Shown here piece by piece: positions 1-8,620 of a stretch of 64,000 nucleotides of DNA (position 1 is the first letter of the stretch; each line of letters opens with the position of its first letter). The notes under the pieces were generated by a model. It ran no database searches. It saw nothing but the letters and a program-made list of their open reading frames with translations, and was not told the origin of the DNA. Origin of the DNA: Aeromicrobium wangtongii (GTDB lineage Bacteria; Actinomycetota; Actinomycetes; Propionibacteriales; Nocardioidaceae). Position numbers and translations under genes: made by a program. The stretch covers positions 1,736,001 through 1,800,000 of the forward strand of contig NZ_CP102173.1 of the NCBI RefSeq assembly GCF_024584515.1, in the 5' to 3' direction.

Positions 1-1
1 C

Positions 2-955
2 ATGAAGGCCATCGACGCCTTGCCGGACTGGTGCGGTGACGAAGAACGCGGCGATGCCGAGGCGCATCTGATCCGCCTGGCTGGCGAGTACGGTCTGGAT
101 GATCTGAAGCGGCTGGCGAACAGAGTCCTCGAAGTGATCGACCCCGATGGTGCGGACGAGCACTTGGGTGAGCAGCTGCGCAAGCAGGAGCAGAAGGGCT
201 GGGACGCCACCAAGCTCAGCATCCGTCGCCGTGGAGATGGCACCACGCATGGGGCGTTCACGATCCCCGACGCTGACGCGGACACCTTGCGCGCTGCGCT
301 GGAAGGAATCATCGCCCCACGCCGGACGGCGGCGAATGCTGAGCACCACGGCATGGGCGCCGACGACTGGCTGGCGCTGCCGAGGGACCGCAAGCTCGGG
401 CACGCGTTCACCGAGCTCATCACGCACCTGCCGACAGGGGCTTTGCCGCAGTCCGGCGGGCTGGCGGCCACTGTCGCGGTCACCGTCGATGTCGACGACC
501 TCCGCACCGGGCAAGGCGTCGCCGAGAACACCTCCGGCACGACGATGTCAGCGCGGAAGGCCCAGCGGCTGGCGTGCAACGCTCACCTGGTGGCGCTGTA
601 CCTGGAGAACGGCACCCGGGTCATCGACCACGGCATGACCAAACGGCTGTACGACCGCCACCAGCGCCTCGCCCTGGCCGTCCGGGACAAGGGGTGCGTC
701 TTCCCGGACTGCGACCGGCCACCGGCGTGGTGCGAAGCCCACCACCTGAGCTTCTGGTCAGAGGGCGGACCGACCGACCTGAACAACGCGGCACTGTTGT
801 GCCACTTCCATCATTTCCTGGTCCACGAGGGCGAGTGGGAAGCGCGCATGGGCAAGGACGGGGTCCCCGAGATCATCCCGCCACCCCGCATCGACCCAGA
901 GCAGAGACCCAGACGCCACGCCAGGTTCATCCAGCAAGAACCCCGCGCCGCCTAG
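2..955 (+). CDS. DUF222/HNH endonuclease domain protein (5' end probably outside window)
   Basis: The C-terminal 80 residues hold an HNH nuclease fold: a CVFPDC cysteine pair, then WCEAHH, NNAALLCHFHH and a final VHEGEW block, the usual ending of the large actinobacterial DUF222-HNH family. DUF222 proteins are usually longer than the 317 residues visible, and the first ATG lies at the window edge, so the true start is probably upstream. The stop overlaps the stop of the convergent serB by three bases. Family members are multi-copy and their role is unproven; some travel with mobile DNA. The nuclease-like domain is seen in the sequence; a biological role is not assigned. Confidence 0.85.
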   Translation: MKAIDALPDWCGDEERGDAEAHLIRLAGEYGLDDLKRLANRVLEVIDPDGADEHLGEQLRKQEQKGWDATKLSIRRRGDGTTHGAFTIPDADADTLRAALEGIIAPRRTAANAEHHGMGADDWLALPRDRKLGHAFTELITHLPTGALPQSGGLAATVAVTVDVDDLRTGQGVAENTSGTTMSARKAQRLACNAHLVALYLENGTRVIDHGMTKRLYDRHQRLALAVRDKGCVFPDCDRPPAWCEAHHLSFWSEGGPTDLNNAALLCHFHHFLVHEGEWEARMGKDGVPEIIPPPRIDPEQRPRRHARFIQQEPRAA

Positions 956-2163
956 GAGGCGTCGGCCTCGTCGGCCGCCTCGACCTCCTCGCGGGTGATG
1001 CCCAGGAGATAGACGATCGCGTCGAGGTACGGGACGTTGACCGAGGTCCTGGCCTGGTCGCGCACCAGCGGCTTGGCGTTGAACGCGATGCCGAGGCCCG
1101 ACGCAGCCAGCATGTCCAGGTCGTTGGCGCCGTCGCCGATGGCCACGGTGTTCTTGACCGGGATGCCGGCCTCGCCGGCGAAACGCCGCAGCGACTCCGC
1201 CTTGCCGGCCCGGTCGACGATCGGACCGACGACACGTCCGGTCAGCACACCGTCGACGACCTCCAGCTCGTTGGCCGCGTAGTAGTCGATGTCGAGCTCG
1301 GCGGCGATCTTCTCGATGATGTGGGTGAATCCGCCGCTGACCAGCGCGAACTTGTAGCCCAGTCGCTTCAGGGTGCGGATCATGGTGCGGGCGCCGGGCG
1401 CGTACTGGAGGGTGTCGTACACGCTGTCGAGCGCGGACGCCTCGACGCCGCGCAGCAGCGCCACCCGGGCCAGCAGCGACTCGGCGAAGTCCAGCTCGCC
1501 GCGCATCGCCGACTCGGTGATGCGGGCGACCTCGTCCTCGCAGCCGGCGTGGGCCGCGATCATCTCGATGACCTCGCCCTGGATGAGGGTCGAGTCGACG
1601 TCCATGACGACCAGGCGCTGCGCGTGGCGCAGGATGCCGTTCTCCTGCACCGCGACGTCGACGCCCTGCTCGTACGCGATCGCGGCCAGATCGGCCTGCA
1701 GCTGGTCGGGATCGGCGCCGGAGACCTCCATGCGGATCGCGGTGACGGGATAGCGCGCCATCCGGACGATTCGGTCGATGTTGCCGCCATCGTCCTTGAT
1801 GCCTTGCGAGATCGCCGCCATGGCCGCGGGTCGCAGCGGCGCGCCCAGCACGACGACCTGGGCGCGGCCCACCCGTCGTGCCCGGTTGTCGCCCGTGCCG
1901 TGCTCGACCGTCACCTCCAGCCCGAAGGCCGCGCCGGCCGCACGCACCGTCCGCTCGAGCCCGGCCATGTCGTCGGGGACGGTCAGCAGGACGCTGAGGA
2001 TCAACCGCCCGCGCACCACGAGCTGCTCGACGTCGATGACCTCGAGGTCATACGGCGCGATCTCGTGGAACAGGCGTGTGGTGACTCCGCTCTGGTCAGG
2101 ACCCGTGAGGGTCACCAGGACGGTGGGGTCGGTGAAGTGCGACGTGGGCACAGGTTCGGTCAT
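952..2163 (-). CDS. serB: Phosphoserine phosphatase SerB with N-terminal ACT-like domains
   Basis: This enzyme converts phosphoserine to serine, the last step of serine biosynthesis, in the cytoplasm. Residues about 12-170 form two ACT-like regulatory modules (TVLVTLTGPDQSG near residue 14). The HAD phosphatase domain follows, with the nucleophile motif DVDST at 188-192, a lysine/serine-containing VSGGF loop and a GDGANDLDML metal-binding motif near residue 348. The length of 403 residues fits the mycobacterial-type SerB. I chose the ATG at 2163, giving MTEPVPTSHF; an in-frame start 66 bases upstream adds a non-conserved alanine-rich leader. It is monocistronic and convergent with the HNH gene. 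Confidence 0.95.
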   Translation of the reverse strand: MTEPVPTSHFTDPTVLVTLTGPDQSGVTTRLFHEIAPYDLEVIDVEQLVVRGRLILSVLLTVPDDMAGLERTVRAAGAAFGLEVTVEHGTGDNRARRVGRAQVVVLGAPLRPAAMAAISQGIKDDGGNIDRIVRMARYPVTAIRMEVSGADPDQLQADLAAIAYEQGVDVAVQENGILRHAQRLVVMDVDSTLIQGEVIEMIAAHAGCEDEVARITESAMRGELDFAESLLARVALLRGVEASALDSVYDTLQYAPGARTMIRTLKRLGYKFALVSGGFTHIIEKIAAELDIDYYAANELEVVDGVLTGRVVGPIVDRAGKAESLRRFAGEAGIPVKNTVAIGDGANDLDMLAASGLGIAFNAKPLVRDQARTSVNVPYLDAIVYLLGITREEVEAADEADAS

Positions 2164-2243
2164 CGCACCCGAGGCTATCGCTGACGCTGCACACGCTCGC
2201 GGTAGGTTGACTGCACCGACACGTACCACGACCAGGAGGGTGC

Positions 2244-3086
2244 ATGCCTGCCGCTTTCGAGCTCTCGAAGGTCAGCGTGGTGCGTCCCGGCAAGCTATTG
2301 CTCGACGACGTCAGCTGGACCGTCGAGGAAGGCGACCGCTGGGTCGTGCTGGGACCCAACGGAGCCGGCAAGACGACGCTGCTGCAGATCGTCGGCGCCG
2401 CGATGCATCCCACGACCGGTGAGGCGCACATCCTGGGCGAACAGCTCGGCCGGACGGCTCTCGCCGAGCTGCGCACCCGGATCGGACACACCAGCACCAA
2501 GGTCGCCGACCGCATCCCGCCGGGGGAGTCGGTGCGCGACACCGTGCTGTCCGCCGCGCACGCCGTCACGGGACGGTGGAACGAGGAGTACGACCCCGAG
2601 GACGTCAAGCGCGCGGAGCAGACGATGGGCGAGTGGGGGGTGTCAGGCCTGGCCCGGCGCACCTTCGGGACCCTGTCCGAGGGTGAGCGCAAGCGGGTCC
2701 TGATCGCGCGTGCGCTGATGACCGATCCCGAGCTGCTGCTCCTGGACGAGCCGGGCGCCGGACTCGACCTCGGCGCGCGGGAGGACCTGCTCGCGAGCCT
2801 CGACGTGCTGTCGGAGTCGGAGGACGCGCCGGTCCTGGTCATGGTGTCGCACCACGTCGAGGAGATCCCTGCAGGCTTCACCCACGTGCTGCTGATGCGC
2901 GCGGGACGGGTCGTCGCCCAGGGTCCGATCGAGTCGACGCTGACCGCGGAGAACCTCAGCATGACCTTCGGGCAGCGCATCCAGCTCGACCGCGAGGGTG
3001 GACGCTACGCAGCGCGTCGGGCAGCATACGGGCGGCGGGCCGACCGGTCCCACGACACGTCAGACACCACAGGGGGAAATGCATGA
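2244..3086 (+). CDS. ABC transporter ATP-binding protein
   Basis: This is a single ABC ATPase of 280 residues. It has Walker A GPNGAGKTT near residue 37, a degenerate signature FGTLSEGERKR and Walker B LLLLDEPGAG, followed by a switch histidine in VMVSHHVEEIP. The LSEGE signature (instead of LSGGQ) and the absence of an adjacent permease resemble stand-alone ModF/PhnT-like ATPases, so the transported substrate is unknown. ATG 2244 has a strong AGGAGGG ribosome-binding site. Its stop overlaps the ATG of the NfeD gene (ATGA), so the ATPase, NfeD and band-7 genes are very likely one transcript. Confidence 0.9.
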   Translation: MPAAFELSKVSVVRPGKLLLDDVSWTVEEGDRWVVLGPNGAGKTTLLQIVGAAMHPTTGEAHILGEQLGRTALAELRTRIGHTSTKVADRIPPGESVRDTVLSAAHAVTGRWNEEYDPEDVKRAEQTMGEWGVSGLARRTFGTLSEGERKRVLIARALMTDPELLLLDEPGAGLDLGAREDLLASLDVLSESEDAPVLVMVSHHVEEIPAGFTHVLLMRAGRVVAQGPIESTLTAENLSMTFGQRIQLDREGGRYAARRAAYGRRADRSHDTSDTTGGNA

Positions 3087-3553
3087 CCGACTGGATCAGG
3101 GACAACGCGTGGGCCAGCTGGCTCGCGGTGGCCGTGGTGCTGGCCGTCATCGAGATGATGAGCCTCGACCTCGTGCTGCTGATGTTCGCGGTCGGCGCCC
3201 TCGCGGCGGCCGTCGCGGCAGGCCTGGGGGCTCCGGTCTGGATCACGCTGCCGCTGTTCGCGCTCGTGAGCCTCGCGTTGCTCTTCTTCGTCCGACCTCC
3301 GTTCGTCGCGAAGCTGCACGACGGGCCCACCCTGCAGACCGGTCACGCCAACCTCATCGGCTCCAGCGCGCTCGTCGTGGAGCCCGTCGACCAGCGGGGC
3401 GGCCGCATCCGACTCGCCGGCGAGCTGTGGTCGGCCCGCACCCTTGACCCCGTGCTGCTCGACACTGGAGCCGAGGTCCTGGTCACCCGGATCGACGGCG
3501 CAACAGCCGTCGTCACCTCGTCCAGCCCATCGACCCTTCCCAAGGAGTTGTGA
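3083..3553 (+). CDS. NfeD-like membrane protein
   Basis: A 156-residue protein with two to three hydrophobic segments in residues 12-75, then a soluble beta-rich OB-fold domain (HANLIGSSALVVEP onward) with the typical ending VTRIDGATAVV. NfeD proteins partner with band-7/flotillin proteins at membrane microdomains, and the next gene is exactly such a protein. Both ends are translationally coupled: the start overlaps the ATPase stop and the stop (TGA) overlaps the next ATG. The short form without the N-terminal ClpP-like protease domain is seen here. Confidence 0.9.
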   Translation: MTDWIRDNAWASWLAVAVVLAVIEMMSLDLVLLMFAVGALAAAVAAGLGAPVWITLPLFALVSLALLFFVRPPFVAKLHDGPTLQTGHANLIGSSALVVEPVDQRGGRIRLAGELWSARTLDPVLLDTGAEVLVTRIDGATAVVTSSSPSTLPKEL

Positions 3554-4650
3554 TGTCCGCAGCACTGATCGTGCTCATCCTGATCGCCGTCCTGGCGATC
3601 GTGATCGTCTCGATGACGGTCAAGATCGTCCCCCAGGCGCGCTCCGGCATCGTGGAACGGTTCGGCAAGTACCGCACGACCCTGTCGGCCGGCCTCAACA
3701 TCGTGATGCCGTTCGTCGACAAGGTCCGGTACGTGATCGACCTGCGCGAGCAGGTCGTGTCGTTCCCGCCGCAGCCGGTCATCACCGAGGACAACCTCGT
3801 GGTGTCGATCGACACGGTCATCTACTTCCAGGTCACCGACCCGGTCGCCGCGACGTACGAGATCGCCAACTACATCCAGGCCATCGAGCAGCTCACGATG
3901 ACCACGCTGCGCAACATCACCGGTGGCATGAGCCTCGAGCACGCGCTGACCAGCCGTGACCAGATCAACTCGGGCCTGCGCGGCGAGCTCGACTCGGCGA
4001 CCGGCAAGTGGGGCATCCGCGTCAACCGCGTCGAGCTCAAGGGCATCGACCCGCCGCCGTCGATCATCGACGCGATGGAGCAGCAGATGCGCGCCGAGCG
4101 CAACAAGCGTGCGGCGATCCTGACCGCCGAGGGTGAGCGCCAGTCGGCGATCCTGACTGCCGAGGGCGACAAGCAGTCGGCCATCCTGACCGCCGAGGGC
4201 CAGCGCCAGGCGCAGATCCTCACCGCCCAGGCCGACCGGCAGGCGCAGATCCTCCGCTCGCAGGGTGAGGCCCAGGCCATCCAGACCGTCTTCCAGGCGA
4301 TCCACGACGGCAACCCCGACCAGAAGCTGCTGTCGTACCAGTACCTGCAGATGCTGCCGAAGATCGCCGACGGCAACAACGCCACGACCTGGATCATCCC
4401 GGCCGAGCTGACCAAGGCTCTCGGGACGCTCGGCGGCACGATCGGCTCCATCCCGGTCGACGGCGGCGGCAGCAAGACCCGCGTCGATCTGGACGCCGAT
4501 GTCGTCGACGACACGGGAGTTGACGAGTCCGCGACCAACGAGGCCGTCCAGGAGGCGCTCGACGCCGCCAAGGCCGCCGAGAACCCGGCGACGACCGCTG
4601 CGGACGTCCCGCCGGCCCCGCCGGCGCCGGAGCAGCCCCCGCAGGCCTGA
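3553..4650 (+). CDS. SPFH/band-7 (paraslipin/flotillin-like) membrane protein
   Basis: An N-terminal transmembrane segment (residues 3-23) precedes an SPFH domain (VPQARSGIVERFGKY, then DLREQVVSFPPQPV and VDTVIYFQVTDP), a typical stomatin/paraslipin arrangement. Residues about 175-230 form a coiled region with near-repeats of about 10 residues (AILTAEGERQS, AILTAEGDKQS, AILTAEGQRQA). The C-terminal 60 residues are acidic and Pro/Ala-rich. I start at ATG 3553 because AAGGAG lies 5 bases upstream; a GTG directly before it would add one residue. Family members assemble into membrane scaffolds with NfeD, encoded immediately upstream. Confidence 0.92.
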   Translation: MSAALIVLILIAVLAIVIVSMTVKIVPQARSGIVERFGKYRTTLSAGLNIVMPFVDKVRYVIDLREQVVSFPPQPVITEDNLVVSIDTVIYFQVTDPVAATYEIANYIQAIEQLTMTTLRNITGGMSLEHALTSRDQINSGLRGELDSATGKWGIRVNRVELKGIDPPPSIIDAMEQQMRAERNKRAAILTAEGERQSAILTAEGDKQSAILTAEGQRQAQILTAQADRQAQILRSQGEAQAIQTVFQAIHDGNPDQKLLSYQYLQMLPKIADGNNATTWIIPAELTKALGTLGGTIGSIPVDGGGSKTRVDLDADVVDDTGVDESATNEAVQEALDAAKAAENPATTAADVPPAPPAPEQPPQA

Positions 4651-4657
4651 CCTCGCG

Positions 4658-4696
4658 GCTGCCCCGGGGCGGGTTGGTACCCACCCACGGGGCAGC
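4658..4696 (+). terminator. Terminator-like hairpin after band-7 gene
   Basis: GCTGCCCCG at 4658-4666 pairs with CGGGGCAGC at 4688-4696, and the inner GGCGGGT/ACCCACC bases continue the stem imperfectly around a short loop. It lies 8 bases after the band-7 stop. No U-tract follows, as is common in high-G+C actinobacteria. Confidence 0.6.
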
Positions 4697-4732
4697 CGTG
4701 CCGTCATTGGCAATCACGGTGATACTGGACCC

Positions 4733-4792
4733 ATGTTGCAAAAGCCCCAGGACCCGCGTACCGCGGGCTACGTGAACGGCCGCTTTGGCTGA
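4733..4792 (+). CDS. Possible 19-residue leader ORF upstream of the transglycosylase
   Basis: ATG 4733 opens a 19-codon frame (MLQKPQDPRTAG... ending NGRFG) whose TGA at 4790-4792 overlaps the TTG start of the transglycosylase by eight bases. The overlap would allow translational coupling and could explain use of a TTG start without a clear ribosome-binding site of its own. No family is recognised and the evidence is positional only. Confidence 0.3.
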   Translation: MLQKPQDPRTAGYVNGRFG

Positions 4793-5570
4793 TCGACCTC
4801 GCCAGGGGTTCGGGACCCTGGAGCTGGTGCTCGTGGGCGTCGCGCTGTGCGTGATGGTCGCCCTCGGGATCTTCGCCGCGTCCGCGATCACCCAGAGCGC
4901 GTCGTCCGGCGGCACGCCGACGCCTGCGGCCTCGCCGGCGGCGCTCGCGCTCGAGCCGGTGAAGCCGGACGCCGTGGCGCCCGCACCGGTCGCGGCCGGG
5001 GATCAGGTGGCCCAGCAGTGGGTGCGTGACCTCTCCACCCGCACCGGGATCAGCGAGACCGCGATGCGGGCGTACGCCTCGGCGGTCCTGCGGATCGGCC
5101 AGGAGCAGCCCGCCTGCCGGCTGGGGTGGTCGACGCTGGCTGCGATCGGAGGGATCGAGTCGGGGCACGGCACCGAGGGTGGCGCCTACCTGCTGCCGGA
5201 CGGCCGGACGTCCCAGCCGATCCTCGGCCCCGCGCTCGACGGCACCAACGGCTTCGCGGCGATTCGTTCCACCGCGGAGTCGGTGCCGTGGCACGGCGAC
5301 CTCGCGTGGGACCACGCGGTCGGCCCGATGCAGTTCATCCCGTCGACGTGGGAGCGCTGGGAGTCCGACGGCAACAAGGACGGCGTCAACGACCCGAGCA
5401 ACATCTTCGACGCCGCCTACGCGGCCGGGCGGTACCTGTGCACCACGGGCGACCTCAGCACCGGCACGGGCTGGTCGCAGGCGGTCTTCTCCTACAACCA
5501 CTCCGAGGACTACGTGCGCAGCGTCCTGGCCTTCGCCAACGACTACGCGACCCGAGGTCAGCGCGAGTAG
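4785..5570 (+). CDS. Secreted lytic transglycosylase (SLT/MltB-like)
   Basis: A 261-residue protein with an N-terminal hydrophobic segment (LELVLVGVALCVMVALG, residues 13-29) that should act as signal anchor, an Ala/Pro linker and a transglycosylase domain. Diagnostic motifs are AAIGGIESGHG (catalytic glutamate), AVGPMQFIPSTWERW, DPSNIFDAAYAAGRYLC and QAVFSYNHSEDYV. Such enzymes cleave the glycan strands of peptidoglycan outside the membrane. The frame has no ATG or GTG before the membrane segment; a TGA lies at 4773-4775, so TTG 4785 is the earliest start. That start overlaps the end of a 19-codon ORF. Confidence 0.88.
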   Translation: MADRPRQGFGTLELVLVGVALCVMVALGIFAASAITQSASSGGTPTPAASPAALALEPVKPDAVAPAPVAAGDQVAQQWVRDLSTRTGISETAMRAYASAVLRIGQEQPACRLGWSTLAAIGGIESGHGTEGGAYLLPDGRTSQPILGPALDGTNGFAAIRSTAESVPWHGDLAWDHAVGPMQFIPSTWERWESDGNKDGVNDPSNIFDAAYAAGRYLCTTGDLSTGTGWSQAVFSYNHSEDYVRSVLAFANDYATRGQRE

Positions 5571-6085
5571 GTGCCGTGGATGATCGCGCGGCCGAGGGTC
5601 TTGAACGCCAGGTTGAAGCTGACCACCGCGGGGGACGCCGAGGAGTCGACGCCGAGCGTCTTCTCGCCGACGGCGTGCACCACGAAGAAGTAGCGGTGGA
5701 CCTGGTCGCCCGGCGGGGGAGCGGCACCGGTGAAGTCCAGTCCACCCATGTCGTTGGCGACGTGGAACGCGCCGCCCGGCAGGCTTTCGTCCGAGGCGCC
5801 GGCCCCGGCGGCCAGCTCGGTGACGTCGGCCGGGATGTCGACGGCGACCCAGTGCCAGAAGCCGGACGGCGTCGGGGCGTCGGGGTCGAAGCACGTCACG
5901 ACATATGACTGGGTGCCCTCGGGAGCACCGTTCCACGACAGCTGGGGCGAGGTGTTGCCCTTGTCGCCCACCTGGTCGTCCTTGAGCGGAGCGCCGTCGG
6001 TGACGTCGTCGCTGGTGACGGTGAAGCCGGCGACAGCGGGGAGCAGCGAGTACGGATCGGGTGTGACGGGTCGGTCCAGAGTCAT
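5558..6085 (-). CDS. YbhB/YbcL family Raf kinase inhibitor-like protein (PEBP fold)
   Basis: A 175-residue PEBP-fold protein. It shows the family motifs TSPQLSWNGAPEGTQSYVVTC, CFDPDAPTPSGFWHWVAVDIP and HRYFFVVHAVGEKTLGV. The bacterial family binds small ligands, but no enzymatic role is established. ATG 6085 gives MTLDRPVTPDPY, the usual N-terminus; the long upstream extension of the open frame is antisense to the next gene. It is divergent from the SpoU methyltransferase, with 18 bases between the two starts, and overlaps the end of the transglycosylase gene by 13 bases. Confidence 0.92.
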   Translation of the reverse strand: MTLDRPVTPDPYSLLPAVAGFTVTSDDVTDGAPLKDDQVGDKGNTSPQLSWNGAPEGTQSYVVTCFDPDAPTPSGFWHWVAVDIPADVTELAAGAGASDESLPGGAFHVANDMGGLDFTGAAPPPGDQVHRYFFVVHAVGEKTLGVDSSASPAVVSFNLAFKTLGRAIIHGTYSR

Positions 6086-6103
6086 GGGCCCTACGCTAGC
6101 GGC

Positions 6104-6907
6104 GTGGCTCAGATCGTACGACTCGACGGCATCGAGGATCCGCGGCTTCGCGACTACACCGATCTGCGGGACGTCCAGCTGCGGCTGCGGCTGGAGTCCG
6201 AGCGCGGGTTGTTCCTCGCCGAGGGCGAGAAGGTCGTGCGGCGCGCGGTGGAGTCCGGGCACCGCCCCCGGTCGTTCCTGATGTCGCCACGCTGGCTGGA
6301 CGGTCTGGCCGACATCCTCGACACCACGGACGCCCCGTGCTTCGTGCTGGACGATGCGGCGATCGAGCGGCTGACCGGCTTCCACGTGCACCGTGGCGCG
6401 CTGGCCGCGCTGGAGCGCCCCGACCTGCCCACGCCCCAGCAGGTGCTGGCGGACGCCCGCCGCGTCGTCGTGGTCGAGGACCTGGCCGATCACACCAACG
6501 TCGGTGCGATCTTCCGCAGCGTCGCGGCGCTGGGCTTCGACGCGGTGCTGCTGTCGCCGCGGTGCGCCGATCCGCTGTACCGGCGGGCGATCAAGGTGTC
6601 GATGGGATCGGTCTTCTGGCTGCCGTACTCGCGGGTCGACGACTGGTACTCCGCTCCGGACCTGCTGCGCGAGGCCGGGTACACGACCTACGCCATGACG
6701 CTGGCCGAGGACTCCGTGCCGATCGACCAGGTGCCGCACGACGTCGAGCGTCTGGCCGTGATCGTCGGGTCAGAGGGGCACGGGCTGAGCGCTCACTGGG
6801 AGCAGGCGGCCGATCGGCGCATCACGATCCCGATGGCGGCCGAGATCGACTCGCTCAACGTGGCGTCGTCGGTGGCGGTGGCGTGCTGGGAGCTGCGGCG
6901 TCGTTAG
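6104..6907 (+). CDS. TrmH/SpoU-family RNA 2'-O-methyltransferase
   Basis: This protein of 267 residues would transfer a methyl group from SAM to a ribose 2'-OH of rRNA or tRNA. The C-terminal SPOUT domain shows DHTNVGAIFRSVAALGFD (motif 1), AVIVGSEGHGLS (motif 2) and PMAAEIDSLNVASSVAVACWE (motif 3). The N-terminal 90 residues form the substrate-binding domain (ERGLFLAEGEKVVRRAV). GTG 6104 is the start. The end overlaps the convergent DUF5343 gene by 53 bases. The exact target nucleotide cannot be told. Confidence 0.92.
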   Translation: MAQIVRLDGIEDPRLRDYTDLRDVQLRLRLESERGLFLAEGEKVVRRAVESGHRPRSFLMSPRWLDGLADILDTTDAPCFVLDDAAIERLTGFHVHRGALAALERPDLPTPQQVLADARRVVVVEDLADHTNVGAIFRSVAALGFDAVLLSPRCADPLYRRAIKVSMGSVFWLPYSRVDDWYSAPDLLREAGYTTYAMTLAEDSVPIDQVPHDVERLAVIVGSEGHGLSAHWEQAADRRITIPMAAEIDSLNVASSVAVACWELRRR

Positions 6908-7772
6908 TCGTGCCTCCGCTGATCTGCGCCGAGACGCCCAGGATCGCGCTGAGGTAGGTGGCGGTCGTGGCACGGTCCGGCGTGTACGGCAGCGGGCTCG
7001 CGCAGTCGTTGCGCTGCCTGAGCAGATCGTCGAGGGCGGGCTTGTCGGCGGCCGGGACCAGCTCGTGCTTGACCAGGATGCGGATCAGCTCGCTGCCGTG
7101 GACGAGCCGCATGAGCTCGTCGACGCCCAGCGACGCGCGACGCGGGGAGATCCGCAGCGCGGAGAAGTCGTCGTCGGCCAGCTGCGCGAAAGCCAGGGCC
7201 ACGAAGCTGTTCCACGCTGCCACGTGCGCCGGGCGGGGGAGCTCGGCGGCCAGGCAGCGGCGGGCCTGCTCGAACTCGTCGACCGCCCGCTGCATCAGGT
7301 CGCTGACGTCGTGCAGGACCTCGCGCCGGGACCGGACCGGGGCCGCAGCCGGCGCCGGTGCGGTCAGCGAGATGCCGGCACGCTCGCACAGCGCGGTGAA
7401 GGTCGCCACGACGGCAGCGGCGTCCGCTTCGCCGTCGGTGTCGTCGGCACGAGCCAGCAGGTCCGTCTGCGGGACGGGGCCGGCGTCGGTCAGCTCGACC
7501 AGGGGCGCGTAGGCCTCCCGCACGATCTGCTGCAGGGTGTCGGCCGGCTGCTCGGCGTCACGGTAGGCGATCCAGGCGTCGGTGGGGCGCCCGTCGGCAT
7601 CGATCAGCCCGAGGCCCTCGAGGAAGACCACGGCCTCGTCGGCGGCCGACGGGGTGAACCCGTTGGCCACCAGGTGGGTCGCCACGAGCGTGCCCGGTGT
7701 CGTCGACTTCAGCACGAGGTCGAGGAGGCGAGACATGTCCTTGACGTCGTGGACGTACGGCAGTGCAGCCAT
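6855..7772 (-). CDS. DUF5343-type protein
   Basis: The N-terminus MAALPYVHDVKDMSRLLD and the pattern of about 140 residues that follows (FLEGLGLIDADGRPTDAW, REAYAPLVEL) match DUF5343, a winged-helix-like domain found in proteins of unknown function, some linked to defence loci. The second half (residues 150-270) is helical and ends in a Pro/Thr-rich tail. ATG 7772 has GGAGG upstream. It is monocistronic, between def and the methyltransferase. The family call rests on remembered motifs and no function is assigned. Confidence 0.6.
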   Translation of the reverse strand: MAALPYVHDVKDMSRLLDLVLKSTTPGTLVATHLVANGFTPSAADEAVVFLEGLGLIDADGRPTDAWIAYRDAEQPADTLQQIVREAYAPLVELTDAGPVPQTDLLARADDTDGEADAAAVVATFTALCERAGISLTAPAPAAAPVRSRREVLHDVSDLMQRAVDEFEQARRCLAAELPRPAHVAAWNSFVALAFAQLADDDFSALRISPRRASLGVDELMRLVHGSELIRILVKHELVPAADKPALDDLLRQRNDCASPLPYTPDRATTATYLSAILGVSAQISGGTTNDAAAPSTPPPPTTPR

Positions 7773-7857
7773 CGGTGTGCCTCCGCTTTTCCCTGTCGCA
7801 TCACGATATCGGCCGCGGGGTCATCCCCGCGCGCCGTCCAGCCCTTGCCTGCTGGAA

Positions 7858-8457
7858 CTAGTCCTCGTCGACGAGGATCGTGACCGGCCAGTCGGCGGGG
7901 TAGTGGTCCGCCAGCTCGGCGTGCTGCTTGTTGAGCTTCTTGCGTGCGCGCTCGGGGACGCGGTCGCCGAACACCGTGCCGAACAGGTGATCGGTCTCGT
8001 GCTGCAGGCACCGGGCGAGCAGGCCGGTCCCGACGAACTCGACCGGTTCGCCGTTCTCGTCGAAGCCGGTGACACGCGCGTAGTCGGGGCGGGCGCACTC
8101 GGTGAAGGCGCCGGGGAGGGACAGGCAGCCCTCGTCGGCCTCCTCCAGATGACGGTCCTTGCCCTCGGGAAGCGTCAGGACGGGATTGCAGACGACGCCG
8201 GTGACCTGGACGTCATCGTCATCGGGGCAGTCGAAGACGAAGACCTTCAGGTCGACGCCGACCTGGTTGGCCGCCAGCCCGACTCCGCGGGCGGCGTACA
8301 TCGTGGCGACCATGTCGGCCACCAGCGTGCGCAGCTCGTCGTCGAACTCCGTGACGTCACGCAGCTCGTGGTGCATCACGGGGGTGCCCCACCGCGTGAT
8401 GGGGCGGACGGAGCCGTCGCCCGGAAGGGGGCGGGACTGTGAAGCGGTGGTGGGCAC
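7858..8457 (-). CDS. def: Peptide deformylase
   Basis: Removes the formyl group from the N-terminal methionine of new proteins, using a bound metal. All three family motifs are present: GVGLAANQVG (58-67), EGCLS (109-113, cysteine ligand) and HETDH (153-157, metal ligands plus catalytic glutamate). The length of 199 residues is normal for the actinobacterial form. GTG 8457 has GAGGAG seven bases upstream. Monocistronic. Confidence 0.97.
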   Translation of the reverse strand: MPTTASQSRPLPGDGSVRPITRWGTPVMHHELRDVTEFDDELRTLVADMVATMYAARGVGLAANQVGVDLKVFVFDCPDDDDVQVTGVVCNPVLTLPEGKDRHLEEADEGCLSLPGAFTECARPDYARVTGFDENGEPVEFVGTGLLARCLQHETDHLFGTVFGDRVPERARKKLNKQHAELADHYPADWPVTILVDED

Positions 8458-8620
8458 GCCGGATCTCCTCGGTTCAGAATCGGTTCAAGGTTATCGACCG
8501 GGTCGGCGGCGCGTTGCCCTGGTGTCCGCGAACACCGAGGATTAGCATGGTCGGAGGGTGCAACTCTCAGTTACACTCGTTGTCGGGTCGGCGTCGACCC
8601 ATCCGGACCTAGGAGATCCT

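Noticed and set aside
574-2184. A 536-residue open frame on the plus strand
   Set aside because: It overlaps the HNH gene and serB, both of which have clear motifs in other frames.
4100-4290. Regular repeats considered as a CRISPR-like array
   Set aside because: They are in-frame coding repeats of the band-7 protein; no CRISPR array or cas gene is seen anywhere in the window.
6855-7772. DUF5343 protein considered as part of a defence system
   Set aside because: Its neighbours are a methyltransferase of the RNA SpoU type and def, both housekeeping; no nuclease or toxin partner is adjacent.
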